Origin: Armatimonadaceae bacterium | Lineage (GTDB): Bacteria > Armatimonadota > Armatimonadia > Armatimonadales > Armatimonadaceae | DNA length: 64,000 bases | Direction: 5' to 3' | Assembly: GCA_030447685.1 (NCBI GenBank) | Contig: JAUJOK010000027.1 | Span: forward strand, 1-64,000 | Shown here: positions 36,855 to 46,132 of the stretch, one piece after another | How the letters are laid out: every line of letters begins with the position of its first letter | Position numbering within the stretch: the stretch's first letter is position 1 | Notes under the pieces: generated by a model | Told to the model about the DNA's origin: nothing | What the model saw: only the letters and a program-made list of their open reading frames with translations | Databases searched by the model: none | Program-made: the position numbers and the translations under genes

Positions 36855-38192
36855 ATGTCATCTTCCGCCGAAGTGAAACCCACTGCTACCCTTCCCACCC
36901 CGGTTCTGGACGCATTGGAAAGCGCCCGCATTACCGCGCTGGACTGGCACGCCCGGATCGATGCGGAGCGCGAGGCTGCACGAGCGGCGCAGGCCCGCGC
37001 CGAGTCTGAATGTGGCGACGCCGTGGCCAGGGCGCGAAATGCCGAGCAGGCGCTTCTGGAAGCCCGCGCTGAGATAGACAAGCTCAAAACGGAGCGCGAT
37101 CACTGGCACGAGCAGTACGGCGCGGAAAAAGACCGGGCGACGCGGCTCGAATTCCAGCTTTCCGCGATGGCGGAGCGTAACCGGGAGCTTCGGCGAGACC
37201 TGCTGGAAGTCCACCAGGATTTAATGGCCGAAGACTTGCCGACATTGATCCTGCGCGCGGCGATGACGCTGACCCATGCCGAGAAAGGCTTGTGCTGCGA
37301 TCCCTCGGGTGAGCGAATAATAGCTTCCGTCGGTCTGGACGATCTGGCGGACGCCCCCCGGCAGGCGCTTTTCGAGCACACGCGCGAGGCGGCGCAGCAG
37401 GATTCGCCGGTCGTTCGCAATGAAGCGCAGACGCTGCCAAACGGGTTGCAGTTCGCCAACCTGGCCGCTGTGCCCGTGGCGCTCAAAGGCAAGAACGCGG
37501 GTGTTCTTCTGGTCGTCAATAAGCGCACCGGGCCGTTCACCGACGAGGACACCGAACTGCTGCTCAGTGTCGGGCGGCACGCGGGCGTTGCGCTGGAAAA
37601 CCGGCGTCTGCATCAGGCGCTCGGCGAAGCTTATGTTGGAACCGTGGCCGTGCTGGCCGATGCCATCGAGGCAAAAGACCCGTACACGCGCGGGCACTGC
37701 GAAGACGTGGCCGCGCTTGCGGTGCGGGTCGCCCGGCAGATGGGCTTGCAGGGTGAGGAACTCGACCACGTCAAATACGGCGCGCTTCTGCATGATGTCG
37801 GCAAAATCGGCATCTCTGACGGCATTCTTCTCAAGCCGGGGCGTCTGCTGCCCGAAGAGTTCCAGGTCATTCAGCGGCATGCGGCCATTGGCAGTGACCT
37901 GGTCAGCCGCGTGCCCGCTCTCACTTCCATCGCCGCAATCATCCTGCACCACCATGAGCGCTTCGACGGCTCCGGCTACCCCGCCGGTTTGAGCGGAGAC
38001 GATATTCCGCTGGCATCACGCATTATAAGCGCGGTGGACGCGCTGGACGCCATGACCTCGCCTCGACCATATCGGGAACCCGTCGCCAAAGAAGCCGCGC
38101 TGGCCGAGCTGCGCCGCTGCGCTGGTGGTCAATTTGATCCGACCGTAATCGCCATCGTGGAAGGGATTCTCGCCGGGCCTCCCCCGGCGTGA
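36855..38192 (+). CDS. GAF/HD-GYP cyclic-di-GMP phosphodiesterase-like protein
   Basis: A 445-residue cytoplasmic signalling protein. Residues 36-115 form a charged coiled coil, 125-250 a GAF sensor domain, and 255-440 an HD-GYP domain with HD at 313-314 (LLHDVGKIGI), HHHERFDGSGYP at 365-376 and DALDAM near 395. The HHExxDGxGYP motif is complete, so cyclic-di-GMP hydrolysis to GMP is likely. There is no receiver domain or membrane helix, so the input is probably a small ligand or protein through GAF. GGAGG precedes the ATG. Confidence 0.93.
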   Translation: MSSSAEVKPTATLPTPVLDALESARITALDWHARIDAEREAARAAQARAESECGDAVARARNAEQALLEARAEIDKLKTERDHWHEQYGAEKDRATRLEFQLSAMAERNRELRRDLLEVHQDLMAEDLPTLILRAAMTLTHAEKGLCCDPSGERIIASVGLDDLADAPRQALFEHTREAAQQDSPVVRNEAQTLPNGLQFANLAAVPVALKGKNAGVLLVVNKRTGPFTDEDTELLLSVGRHAGVALENRRLHQALGEAYVGTVAVLADAIEAKDPYTRGHCEDVAALAVRVARQMGLQGEELDHVKYGALLHDVGKIGISDGILLKPGRLLPEEFQVIQRHAAIGSDLVSRVPALTSIAAIILHHHERFDGSGYPAGLSGDDIPLASRIISAVDALDAMTSPRPYREPVAKEAALAELRRCAGGQFDPTVIAIVEGILAGPPPA

Positions 38193-38220
38193 GGCCGCCG
38201 CCGCCCTGCCTTCAATCCTG

Positions 38221-38330
38221 GGGGCAGGGGCAGCAAACCCTACAGCGTTGCCAGCAGTGCGGTCAGCCCATCCGGGGGGCAGGGGCAGCAAACCCTACAG
38301 CGTTGCCAGCAGTGCGGTCAGCCCATCCGG
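38221..38330. repeat. Exact tandem duplication of 55 bp
   Basis: Positions 38221-38275 and 38276-38330 are identical. The right copy holds the last 12 codons and stop of the DUF4380 gene; the left copy repeats that tail in the intergenic space. Confidence 0.95.
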
Positions 38331-39296
38331 GCGGCGCTGTGGTCCACTCAGGCGGCGCAGTTCCCAGACCACGTCGAGCGTCAGCGTTTCTCCGGAAGCG
38401 AGCGTCTTCTGCGGCGAGGTTAACTCCAGTTCGATGTAGGGGGTGATGCCGCGCGCGAGGTCATCCGCGTTATCCGGGTGGGAGTAGATTTGTGCGCGGT
38501 CGCCGGGGGTGATGGCGGTGATGGGCGGCGTGGACACGGTTTTCTGTGTGTACAGCAGATCCCCCTTTACCCAGGCCAGCAGGTCGGCGTCCGTACCGAA
38601 CTTGGCGCTGGCGCTGGTCGGGCGTTCGGCAAAGAGAAATCTGCCTTCGCCGCGCAGCGACTTCCACGGCTGGGGAATGAACAGCTTATACCCTTCCGCA
38701 AGCGTCGAACCGGGCAGCAGGCGGGCCACGGCGACATCGGGAACCGGAAGCTGGGTGATGCTCCACACGGCCACCGGGAACTGCGCGCCCGTCCGCACCT
38801 TCTCAAAACGGCTGCGAAGCGTCACCTGCGTTCCCGTCGGCGCAAGGCGGATGTCGCGGACAATCCGCACGCCGTAGCCCGCCAGCACGGGCGAGGTCAG
38901 CCGCAGCGTGTCCTTGCCCACTGTTTCCACCTGATGCGCCGTCTGATCGGAGGCGGCGGGCGGCGGCCAGGCGCGGCCCGTGCGCCGGGGCCACTCGTTC
39001 TGAGGCCACGGCCATATCTTATCCCCGCCGATATTGGGCCACTGCCCGATTTCGGCGGGCTTCCCGGCAACGGTCGGGTTATCCCAAAGCGCATTGGGTT
39101 CCCCGACAAAGCCGTAGCGCATGATACGCGCGACGGCGGGAACCACGACAACCTCCACCGTACCGTTCGTCAGCCAATACGCCTCTTTCCACCCCTGGTA
39201 TGCCGCCTGCTTAATCATTACGTCCGCCCGCGCCGCGTGGCTGCCCAACGCCAGGCAGACCGCCAATAACAAAACTCCGACTATGCTTCGTCGCAT
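38295..39296 (-). CDS. DUF4380 domain exported protein
   Basis: A 333-residue protein with a signal peptide ending at AARAD (about residue 25). The mature part resembles DUF4380, an aldose-epimerase-like beta-sandwich, with VEVVVVPAVARIMRYGF and WPNIGGDKIWPWPQNEWP as the recognisable N-terminal segments. A sugar-binding or surface role is possible, but no activity is known. Its 3' end is tandemly duplicated. Confidence 0.75.
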   Translation of the reverse strand: MRRSIVGVLLLAVCLALGSHAARADVMIKQAAYQGWKEAYWLTNGTVEVVVVPAVARIMRYGFVGEPNALWDNPTVAGKPAEIGQWPNIGGDKIWPWPQNEWPRRTGRAWPPPAASDQTAHQVETVGKDTLRLTSPVLAGYGVRIVRDIRLAPTGTQVTLRSRFEKVRTGAQFPVAVWSITQLPVPDVAVARLLPGSTLAEGYKLFIPQPWKSLRGEGRFLFAERPTSASAKFGTDADLLAWVKGDLLYTQKTVSTPPITAITPGDRAQIYSHPDNADDLARGITPYIELELTSPQKTLASGETLTLDVVWELRRLSGPQRRPDGLTALLATL

Positions 39297-39339
39297 TGCT
39301 TGATTTCCTCGCCGCCATCCGTGCGGCGCGTTCTCTTCG

Positions 39340-40530
39340 TCAGCGTTTCAGCAGAAGATCGATCAGCCGGTGCCCTTCCTCCACAATCAGGCGCGTATCT
39401 TCCAGGGCGCGTTCATCATACGGAAGGTTATTGTTCTCTTCACGGCTTGAATCATACAGCAAAAACGGCACGGGGCCGGGCCGGTGCGTTTTCAAAGCGA
39501 TAGGCGTCGCGTGATCGGGCACGACCAGCAGGCGGAAGGGCTGCCTGCGCTCCTGGAAACCATCCAGCAGCGGCCCGACCACCTGCCGGTCGATATCTTC
39601 CAGGCTTTGAATCTTATGGTCGATGTTGCCTTCGTGGCCGCTTTCGTCCGGCGATTCGATATGCAGATAGAGGAAGTCGACCCCGCCGTCCAGCGTCTGA
39701 AGCCCGTAGGCTGCCTTGCCCCGGTAGTTGGTGTCGATATAGCCGGTCGCGCCGGGGACGTTGACGACTTTCAGCCCCGCGCAACGGCCCAGCCCGCGCA
39801 CCAAATCCACGGCGGTGATCACCGCGCCCGCCAATCGTCGCTCACGGAAGAAATCCGGCAGAACCGTCGCCAGCCCCTGCCCCCACGGCCAGATCATGTT
39901 GCCCGGCGCTTTGCCCTCGCCGCGCCGCCGCCGGTTGATGGGGTGGTTATCCAGCAGTTCCAGCGAATCGAAGATAAGGCCGCGCAGCGCGCTTTCGCCG
40001 TCGCCGGTCGGCAGATGCGGAGAAAGCGGCTGTCCCTGCATATCGTGCGGCGGCGTCGTCTTTACATTCAGTTCGCCGTCCGTCCAGCGCAGAATGTGCC
40101 GGTAGGAGACGCCCGGAAAGAACTGAAAGCGCCGGGAGCCTAACTTCTCCTGCACCAGCGCCATCAGCGTGCGCGCCTCGTCGGTGGAGATATGCCCGGA
40201 CGAATAATCCAGCAGCGTCTCCCCGTCGGAGGCGACCAGCGAGCAGCGGTACGCCACGTCGTGCGTTTCCAGCGGAACCTCCAGGGCGGCGGCTTCGAGG
40301 GGGCCGCGCCCGGTGTAGTAGCGCGCCGGTTCGTAGCCCAGCAGGCTCATGTTCGCCACATCCGAGCCGGGATACATCCCCTCCGGCACGGTCAGCACAC
40401 TGCCCACACGCCCCTTTTTGGCGAGGCCATCCAGATACGGCGTCCGCGCCGCCTCCAGCGGCGTCTTCCCGTCCAGCTCCTCCAGTGGGTCATCCGCCGC
40501 ACCATCCGGCACAAGAATAACGTATTTCAA
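39340..40530 (-). CDS. apgM: Cofactor-independent phosphoglycerate mutase, archaeal type
   Basis: A 396-residue enzyme interconverting 3- and 2-phosphoglycerate. ILVPDGAADDP at 5-14 gives a metal Asp, PGSDVANMSLLGY at 54-66 carries the phosphorylated Ser62, and HIESPDESGHEGN and VPDHATPIALKTH supply further metal ligands of the alkaline phosphatase superfamily. It is shorter than bacterial GpmI and of the ApgM class. Monocistronic; with pckG and fba it completes the lower trunk near these loci. Confidence 0.93.
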   Translation of the reverse strand: MKYVILVPDGAADDPLEELDGKTPLEAARTPYLDGLAKKGRVGSVLTVPEGMYPGSDVANMSLLGYEPARYYTGRGPLEAAALEVPLETHDVAYRCSLVASDGETLLDYSSGHISTDEARTLMALVQEKLGSRRFQFFPGVSYRHILRWTDGELNVKTTPPHDMQGQPLSPHLPTGDGESALRGLIFDSLELLDNHPINRRRRGEGKAPGNMIWPWGQGLATVLPDFFRERRLAGAVITAVDLVRGLGRCAGLKVVNVPGATGYIDTNYRGKAAYGLQTLDGGVDFLYLHIESPDESGHEGNIDHKIQSLEDIDRQVVGPLLDGFQERRQPFRLLVVPDHATPIALKTHRPGPVPFLLYDSSREENNNLPYDERALEDTRLIVEEGHRLIDLLLKR

Positions 40531-40549
40531 TTAATCCCTTGTCCTGTGT

Positions 40550-40830
40550 CTATTCTGAGTGCCATACTTTGAAGACAGCAACGAGGATAGCCTCCTCTTC
40601 CAGAGCCTCGAATGCTGTCGCTCGCAGAGCATCCGTATAGCGTGACAGCTTGTCGATTCCTTCATCAAACGTGAACGGAGCATCCGCGTACAGAAGGTTG
40701 ATTCGGTCCTGCACCGGCAGAACGTGTACGTGAACTCCTGTTCCAGCGCATCCAACAGATCGCGGTAAGCCGGAGAAGGCAAATCAGGAAGATATACTTC
40801 GATCCTTGCTCTTTCGGACAGTGGCAACAA
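40550..40830 (-). pseudogene. Small conserved hypothetical protein, frameshifted
   Basis: The first 37 codons (MLPLSERARIEVYLPDLP...) start at TTG 40830, 4 nt after AAGGAG. A frame change near 40715 leads into DRINLLYADAPFTFDEGIDK and EALEEEAILVAVFKVWHSE, ending at 40550. The parts look like one small protein type often found beside short antitoxin-like genes; the middle appears shortened as well as shifted. It overlaps the small gene at 40784 by 47 nt, as in a two-gene cassette. Function unknown. Confidence 0.55.
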
Positions 40831-40948
40831 TCTGCTCCTTCCGTTCCGGGAACGCCTCCATGCGTTTCAGCGATTCCTCTGCCGTCAGTTTGGCGCGCTT
40901 GGGGCGCTGCACCTTGACCTCCTGCACCTCTTCCAGTTTCTCAGCCAT
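40784..40948 (-). CDS. 54-residue charged protein, possible antitoxin-like partner
   Basis: A very short gene with an excellent ribosome site: GGAGG 6 nt before the ATG at 40948. The product is highly charged (22 Lys, Arg, Glu or Asp in the first 40 residues) and probably helical. Its 3' end overlaps the start of the gene at 40830. The arrangement is that of a small toxin-antitoxin-like cassette, but neither product belongs to a family I can name. Confidence 0.6.
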   Translation of the reverse strand: MAEKLEEVQEVKVQRPKRAKLTAEESLKRMEAFPERKEQIVATVRKSKDRSISS

Positions 40949-41040
40949 TCTCATCCTCCATAAACGACAACAAGACGCAGGTATTGCGCTTCTCCTTCAG
41001 TATACGATGCACACACTGCCGACGCGCCCTTTAAAACCGC

Positions 41041-41256
41041 TCAACGTCCGGCATTAACTGAACGCTCGTCCTCAAGCACGGCAAGCAGTGTACGCGCGGC
41101 GTCATGGGCTTCGAAGGGCGACCACACAGCATATGACTGCGCCGTCTGAAGCAAGCCTTCTTCTTGTGCAAGCTCCTGTACCAGAAACTGCATGACGCGC
41201 AACTTATCGGCGCGGCTCAATTTCCGCAGCGAGGGTAGCAATTCAGTAACAGACAT
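41041..41256 (-). CDS. Small conserved hypothetical protein
   Basis: A 71-residue protein beginning MSVTELLPSLRKLSRADKLRVMQFLVQELA. This helical N-terminus is common to many short antitoxin-like hypothetical proteins in cyanobacteria and related phyla. A short variable tail (VWSPFEAHDAARTLL) follows. The ATG at 41256 has GGGAG 7 nt upstream. No toxin partner is evident next to it. Confidence 0.6.
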   Translation of the reverse strand: MSVTELLPSLRKLSRADKLRVMQFLVQELAQEEGLLQTAQSYAVWSPFEAHDAARTLLAVLEDERSVNAGR

Positions 41257-41339
41257 GGCGTACTCCCTACTACTTCTCGTACAGATGGACAAGCACCTGG
41301 GAAACGGGAGCCGGTTGTATTCGCGTCCCCTGCGACGAT

Positions 41340-41540
41340 TTAATAGGCCTTTCGACCTCCACGCTTCCGCCGTTCGTCTATGTGAGAACACAGCCAGACA
41401 AGCAAGCTGGAGCCGCTGAGGCTGCCAACCACCAACAGGCTGTGCGAAAAGTACCACGCCATCCACCAGATGAATAATAATGCCGCCAAACCGGCGAGCC
41501 TGACGAGTGTTGCTATTTTCGTCTTCTTTGTCCGGGCTGC
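41340..41540 (-). other. Possible small two-helix membrane protein without a clear start
   Basis: The minus strand has an open frame of about 66 codons with two hydrophobic stretches (LVRLAGLAALLFIWWMAWYF and SLLVVGSLSGSSLLVWL) and a basic ending ERRKRGGRKAY before TAA at 41340. It has no in-frame ATG or GTG, but a GTG one frame off lies at its 5' end, so a single-base error may hide the start. It begins right after the attC-like element. Between 41257 and 41663 no other gene is visible. Confidence 0.4.
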
Positions 41541-41564
41541 CTCACCCTGCTTCGTGTTACTGCC

Positions 41565-41669
41565 GCCTAACGGCCCCGCTCATGGGCGCGAGATGGGGGC
41601 AATATGGGCACTTGCCCTTTCTGCCGACACTGCGGGTGCTTTCGCGTCCGGTACAGCGTTGGGTTAGAC
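41565..41669 (-). repeat. attC-like integron recombination site candidate
   Basis: On the minus strand this 105-bp imperfect palindrome starts GTCTAAC (RYYYAAC consensus) and ends GTTAGGC (GTTRRRY consensus), with partly complementary inner arms. The stop codon of the gene at 41664 lies within the first box, as in integron gene cassettes. No integrase gene is in the window, so if real it is an isolated or orphan site. Confidence 0.45.
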
Positions 41670-41954
41670 GCACTCTGCTATTTCGTACCACACTTCGGTT
41701 CCGACCGGCACATCTTCCTTATTCAGGTTCCGAAGAAGGCCAAAGGGTTTGGGATTGTCCGCGCCCGTACCGAACGCCTGCGCTACCGTGAATGTCGCCT
41801 CAAGAACGGAGCCGTCCGGTTTTACCAACTCGACCGGGAAAGAAGACAGCATAGTGCGGGCCACATCCTCAGACAACGCCGGGGCAATCGCCAGACCGCG
41901 CCCACTAATAAGCAATGTTTCCTCAACCGTAAGAAGTTTGCGTCTGCCGCTCAT
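41664..41954 (-). CDS. Conserved hypothetical beta-barrel-like protein
   Basis: A 96-residue soluble protein. It has the pattern ISGRGLAIAPAL, PVELVKPDGSVLEAT and LNKEDVPVGTEVW, seen in short hypothetical proteins resembling elongation-factor domain 2. Function unknown. AGGA precedes the ATG. The stop codon lies in the attC-like element, so this may be a gene cassette. Confidence 0.6.
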   Translation of the reverse strand: MSGRRKLLTVEETLLISGRGLAIAPALSEDVARTMLSSFPVELVKPDGSVLEATFTVAQAFGTGADNPKPFGLLRNLNKEDVPVGTEVWYEIAECV

Positions 41955-42061
41955 GGAATCCTGTCCCGCGTTCCGCCGATCAAAGGCGGTCTAACTCTGC
42001 ATTTTACCGCATGCAGACTGTGTCAGTGAAGGCAGGATAACGCCTGCGCTCTCTACTCCCC

Positions 42062-43036
42062 TTATTTGGGGAGAGCCTTTCCCGTGATACGGTGGTAAGC
42101 GTCGCGGTATTTTTCGGCGGTCTTTTCGACGATGTCCGGGGGCAGGTCGGGGGCGGGCGGCTGCTTGTCCCAGCCGGGGACGCTTTCCAGATAGTCACGG
42201 ACGAACTGCTTGTCGAAAGAGGGCTGCGGCTTGCCCGGTTCGTAGATAGCGGCATCCCAGAAGCGGGAGGAGTCGGGCGTCAGCGCCTCGTCTATGAGCA
42301 GAATGTCGAAGCCATCGCTGCCGGGAAGCGTGCCGAACTCGAACTTGGTATCGGCAAGAAGGATGCCGCGCTCCGCTGCGCGCTCGGAGGCCGTGCGGTA
42401 CAGGCGCAGGGCAGCGTCTTCGATAACGGGCGCGAAGCCGCCGAGGAGGGCGGCGGCTTCATCCGGGCGCATCGGCAGGTCGTGGCCGGACGTGGCTTTG
42501 GTGCTGGGCGTGAAGATGGGTTCGGGCAGGCGGTCAGATTCGCGCAGGCCGGGGGACAGCCCCAAACCCCAGAGGTCCACGGATGCCCCGCCGCTGGCCG
42601 ACTGCGCGCGGTACTCTTTCCAGGCGGAACCGGACAGGTAGCCGCGAACAACGGCCTCGACGGGAAGCGGAGTGGCCTTGCGGCACAGCATCGCGCGTCC
42701 GGCCAATTGCGCGGCTATCTCATCGGTTACCTTCACGCCCGCTTCGGTCAGGGCAGCGGCTATGGCGTCATCGTTCGCCGTCAGCAGATGGTTTTCGATC
42801 ACAGCGCGTGTGTTTTCGAACCAGAAGGCGGAAAGCTGGGTAAGCACGCGGCCCTTGCCGGGGATGCCCTGACGAAGTACGATGTCGAAGGCGGAGATGC
42901 GGTCGGTGGCGACCAGCAGAAGCGCGTCTCCCAGGTCGAAGATGTCGCGCACCTTACCGGTGGCGTGGCGCGGCAGGCCGGGTATCTCTGCGGACAGCAC
43001 AACGTCGGGCAGTGGCAGCGGTGGCGGTGGTGTCAT
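42062..43036 (-). CDS. purC: Phosphoribosylaminoimidazole-succinocarboxamide synthase
   Basis: SAICAR synthase of purine synthesis, joining CAIR and aspartate with ATP; 324 residues. HATGKVRDIFDLGDALLLVATDRISAFD at 20-50 is the ATP-binding N-terminus, VEAVVRGYLSGSAWKEY and IFTPSTKA follow, and LIDEALTPDSSRFW is the C-terminal signature. The ATG overlaps the lepB stop as TGATG, coupling purC to the signal peptidase gene. No other pur genes are close. Confidence 0.96.
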   Translation of the reverse strand: MTPPPPLPLPDVVLSAEIPGLPRHATGKVRDIFDLGDALLLVATDRISAFDIVLRQGIPGKGRVLTQLSAFWFENTRAVIENHLLTANDDAIAAALTEAGVKVTDEIAAQLAGRAMLCRKATPLPVEAVVRGYLSGSAWKEYRAQSASGGASVDLWGLGLSPGLRESDRLPEPIFTPSTKATSGHDLPMRPDEAAALLGGFAPVIEDAALRLYRTASERAAERGILLADTKFEFGTLPGSDGFDILLIDEALTPDSSRFWDAAIYEPGKPQPSFDKQFVRDYLESVPGWDKQPPAPDLPPDIVEKTAEKYRDAYHRITGKALPK

Positions 43037-43659
43037 CAGCGAATATAGATTACCTTGCCAAGAATGCGCTCCGGCTCGATAGGGCCGATTTCGCGCGAGT
43101 CTGTGGAGTTGTTAATATTGTCGCCCAGCACATAGATGGAGCGCTGCCGGAACGGCGGGCGCGTGGGCGGCCTGTCCAGCCCGGCGGCGGCCACATCGGC
43201 AAGAAGCCGCCGAACCGGAATCTGGCCGCGCGACGTTTCCACGAAGGGCGGCCAGGGTGCGGTTCCGGCCCGATTCTGCACAAACACAACCCGCTTGACA
43301 AGTTCCATCTCACCGTACCGGAACACGATAATGTCGCCGGGCTGAAGCGCCGAAAACCAGCGCCAGGATTTCCACACCAGAAGGGTCTGGCCGTGATGAA
43401 GTCGCGGCTCCATAGAGCGACCGACCACCCGCGCCATACGGAAGTTAGGAAGCAGCATCAGCACCAGGGCCAGGATCACGAGGAGCACGCGGCGCTCTCG
43501 CCACACCTGCGCCCGCCACTTTTCCCGGCGCACGCGCTCCTGCTCCAGAGCCGCCAGCCGGGCCGCCAGTTCCGGGTCCAGTTCCACCGCGCCTCGTGCG
43601 GGCGTGGGTGATGGCGTCGATGGCGCGGAAGAAGCCGCATCCCGGAATCCCTCGTGCAT
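43036..43659 (-). CDS. lepB: Signal peptidase I
   Basis: A 207-residue membrane-anchored enzyme removing signal peptides from secreted proteins. One helix spans about residues 57-73 (VLLVILALVLMLLPNF). The catalytic Ser82 is in GRSMEPRL and catalytic Lys122 in ELVKRVVF. GDNINNSTDSREIGPI is the conserved C-terminal box. A 45-residue Pro/Arg-rich cytoplasmic extension precedes the helix. It is translationally coupled to purC. Confidence 0.93.
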   Translation of the reverse strand: MHEGFRDAASSAPSTPSPTPARGAVELDPELAARLAALEQERVRREKWRAQVWRERRVLLVILALVLMLLPNFRMARVVGRSMEPRLHHGQTLLVWKSWRWFSALQPGDIIVFRYGEMELVKRVVFVQNRAGTAPWPPFVETSRGQIPVRRLLADVAAAGLDRPPTRPPFRQRSIYVLGDNINNSTDSREIGPIEPERILGKVIYIR

Positions 43660-43725
43660 TATTGTCTTTCCGTTCTCTGCCGCGAAACTATCCCTTCGGC
43701 GTCTGCCGCCGCCGCCGTGGAAGGT

Positions 43726-44826
43726 TTACAAAGCCATCACTGCCGCTGCGGGCTGAATCTCACTCATATCAAGCGCGGCCAGCACCGCATCGCGCGTGGA
43801 AGCCACTTCGCGAATGGCGGTTGCCGCCGTGGCAATGGCACGATCCGGGTCTTTCAGGCCGTGTCCCGTCAACGTTACCGTTACCGTCGCCGGAGCATCC
43901 CCGAAAAAGCCGCGCGCGGCGAGCATCTTCAATCCCGCGACCGGTGCGGCGCAGGCAGGCTCCGCAAAGACGCCCTCCGTGCTCGCCAGGGCGGCATACG
44001 CTTCCAGTATCTGCTCATCGGTTACTTTATCGATCAAGCCGCCTGATTCGTCGCGCGCCGCGATGGCTCCCGCCCAGGAGGCCGGGTTGCCGATGCGGAT
44101 AGCTGTCGCGATGGTCTTTGGCGAAAGTACGGGCGCTCCGTCCACCAGCGGGGCCGCGCCCGCCGCCTGAAAACCGAGCATGCGCGGGGTGCGGGTCGCC
44201 CGCCCGGCGCTCTGATACTCTTTGTACCCTTTCCAGTAGGCCGTTATGTTCCCGGCGTTGCCCACCGGCATAGCGTGGTAGTCGGGGGCATCGCCAAGGG
44301 TATCGACAATCTCGAAGGCTGCCGTCTTCTGCCCCTCAATACGGAATGGGTTGACGGAGTTGACCAGCTCCACCGGATGGCTGCCGGTAATCTCCCGAAC
44401 CAGGCACAGCGCCTCGTCGAAGCCGCCGTCCACCCCCAGAACCTGCGCGCCGTGTATGAGGGCCTGGGATAATTTGCCCAGAGCCACCTCCCCGCGCGGC
44501 AGCAGAACCACGCAGGCCAGCCCGGCCCGCGCGGCATAGGCTGCCGCCGCCGCCGACGTGTTGCCGGTAGAGGCGCACATCACCACCCGCGCCCCTTTTT
44601 CGACCGCTTTGCTGATCGCGAGCGTCATGCCCCGGTCTTTGAAGGAGCCGGTGGGGTTCATGCCCTCGAACTTCAAAAAGACGCGAAGCTGCGCCCCGAC
44701 TCCCAGCCACGCCGCGAGGCGCGGCGCTTCGATCAGCGGCGTATCGCCTTCGGCCAGGGAGACGACCGGGGTGGCCTCGGTGACGGGCAGAAACGCCCGG
44801 TAGTTCTCGATGATTCCTTTTCGCAT
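43726..44826 (-). CDS. thrC: Threonine synthase
   Basis: A 366-residue PLP enzyme converting O-phosphohomoserine to threonine. The PLP Lys63 lies in [14 protein letters not shown], and [19 protein letters not shown] supplies phosphate contacts; [14 protein letters not shown] and GHGLKD follow. This is the shorter (class II) form. The ATG at 44826 is chosen by the conserved N-terminus; an upstream in-frame GTG overlaps hom. It is the last gene of accB-hom-thrC. Confidence 0.95.
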   Translation of the reverse strand: MRKGIIENYRAFLPVTEATPVVSLAEGDTPLIEAPRLAAWLGVGAQLRVFLKFEGMNPTGSFKDRGMTLAISKAVEKGARVVMCASTGNTSAAAAAYAARAGLACVVLLPRGEVALGKLSQALIHGAQVLGVDGGFDEALCLVREITGSHPVELVNSVNPFRIEGQKTAAFEIVDTLGDAPDYHAMPVGNAGNITAYWKGYKEYQSAGRATRTPRMLGFQAAGAAPLVDGAPVLSPKTIATAIRIGNPASWAGAIAARDESGGLIDKVTDEQILEAYAALASTEGVFAEPACAAPVAGLKMLAARGFFGDAPATVTVTLTGHGLKDPDRAIATAATAIREVASTRDAVLAALDMSEIQPAAAVMAL

Positions 44827-44842
44827 TTTCTTTTCTAAAAAA

Positions 44843-46132
44843 TTACTCCTCGACACGCATCCAGTTGTCTACGGAACGCACGGCAGGCAGGTGGCTGATA
44901 ACATCCAGCGCGCCAAGCAGGTCGGCCTCGCGCACCCGGTGCGTCACCCACACAATCTCGGCGTCGTCCTCGTTCATCGCCTTCTGCACCACGGATTCAA
45001 TGCTGACGTTGAAGTCGCCGAAGACCCCGGCAATGGAGGCAAGCACCTTGGGCCGGTCGGCGGCGTGTATCCGCGCGTAGAATTTCGTCTCGACCGAATC
45101 GATAGGCTGCATCCGCTTTTTCTCGAAACAGGTGCAGCCGATGCGCCCGGTCGATCCCCGCAGAATATTACGCGCGGTCGCGATCAAATCGCCGACCACC
45201 GCGCTGCCGGTCGGCAGGCTGCCCGCGCCTCGCCCGTAAAACATCACGTCGCCGACGGCGTCGCCGCGCACCAGTACGGCATTGAACACGCCGTCCACGC
45301 TCGCCAGCGGATGATGCACGGGCAGAAATGCCGGATGGACACGCACCTGCATCGCCTCGCCATTGGGGTCCTGCTGTGCCACGGCGACGAGCTTTATGCG
45401 GTAGCCCAGCTCACGCGCTACCTCGATGTCGCGCGGCGTGACGGCCCGGATGCCCTGCGCGGATACTTCCTCGACCGGCACGCGGGAGTTGAAAGCAATG
45501 GAGGCGAGAATCGCGATCTTGTACTGGGCGTCCCAGCCGTCCACATCCGAACTCGGGTCGGCCTCGGCATAGCCATGCGCCTGCGCTTCGCGCAGCACGT
45601 CGTCAAAGGCGGCCCCTTCCTGGCTCATCTTAGTGAGGATATAGTTGGTCGTACCATTGACGATGCCCATCACCTCGCGCACTTTGTTGGCCGCCAGCGA
45701 TTCCTTGAGCGGCCCGATGATCGGGATGCCCCCGGCGACGCTTCCCTCGAAAAAGAAGTCCCGCCGTGCATCGCCCGCCGCCTCCATGAGATCATGCCCG
45801 GCTTTAGCCATCATCTCTTTATTGGCGGTGACGATGTTCTTGCCGCGTTCAATGGCGCGCAGCACATAGTCATGGGCCGGTTCCACGCCGCCGATCAACT
45901 CCGCCAGAATCTCGATCTCCGGGTCGTCGATGACTTCCTGCGGGTTATCGGTCAGAAGTGCCGGGTCAACCATTACAGCGCGCTCTTTGTGCAGGTGCTG
46001 CACGGCGATCTTCTTCACCACCAGGCGCGCGCCGACCCGGTGGGCGATGTCGTCCGCGTTCTCCTGGAGAATACGCAGCGTCCCCGACCCGACCACGCCC
46101 AATCCCAGCACCCCGACCTTGATTTCGCGCAC
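44843..46132 (-). CDS. hom: Homoserine dehydrogenase
   Basis: A 429-residue enzyme reducing aspartate semialdehyde to homoserine. [13 protein letters not shown] at 7-19 binds NAD(P); [11 protein letters not shown], the catalytic-region [18 protein letters not shown]-like stretch and [11 protein letters not shown] are present. An ACT domain at about 350-425 ([21 protein letters not shown]) probably gives threonine feedback. The GTG start overlaps the accB stop by one base, and thrC follows after 16 nt, so all three are one operon. Confidence 0.95.
   Translation of the reverse strand: MREIKVGVLGLGVVGSGTLRILQENADDIAHRVGARLVVKKIAVQHLHKERAVMVDPALLTDNPQEVIDDPEIEILAELIGGVEPAHDYVLRAIERGKNIVTANKEMMAKAGHDLMEAAGDARRDFFFEGSVAGGIPIIGPLKESLAANKVREVMGIVNGTTNYILTKMSQEGAAFDDVLREAQAHGYAEADPSSDVDGWDAQYKIAILASIAFNSRVPVEEVSAQGIRAVTPRDIEVARELGYRIKLVAVAQQDPNGEAMQVRVHPAFLPVHHPLASVDGVFNAVLVRGDAVGDVMFYGRGAGSLPTGSAVVGDLIATARNILRGSTGRIGCTCFEKKRMQPIDSVETKFYARIHAADRPKVLASIAGVFGDFNVSIESVVQKAMNEDDAEIVWVTHRVREADLLGALDVISHLPAVRSVDNWMRVEE

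Noticed and set aside
38221-38330. CRISPR-like direct repeat
   Set aside because: Only two adjacent copies with no spacer; one is coding. No other array-like repeat is seen in the window.
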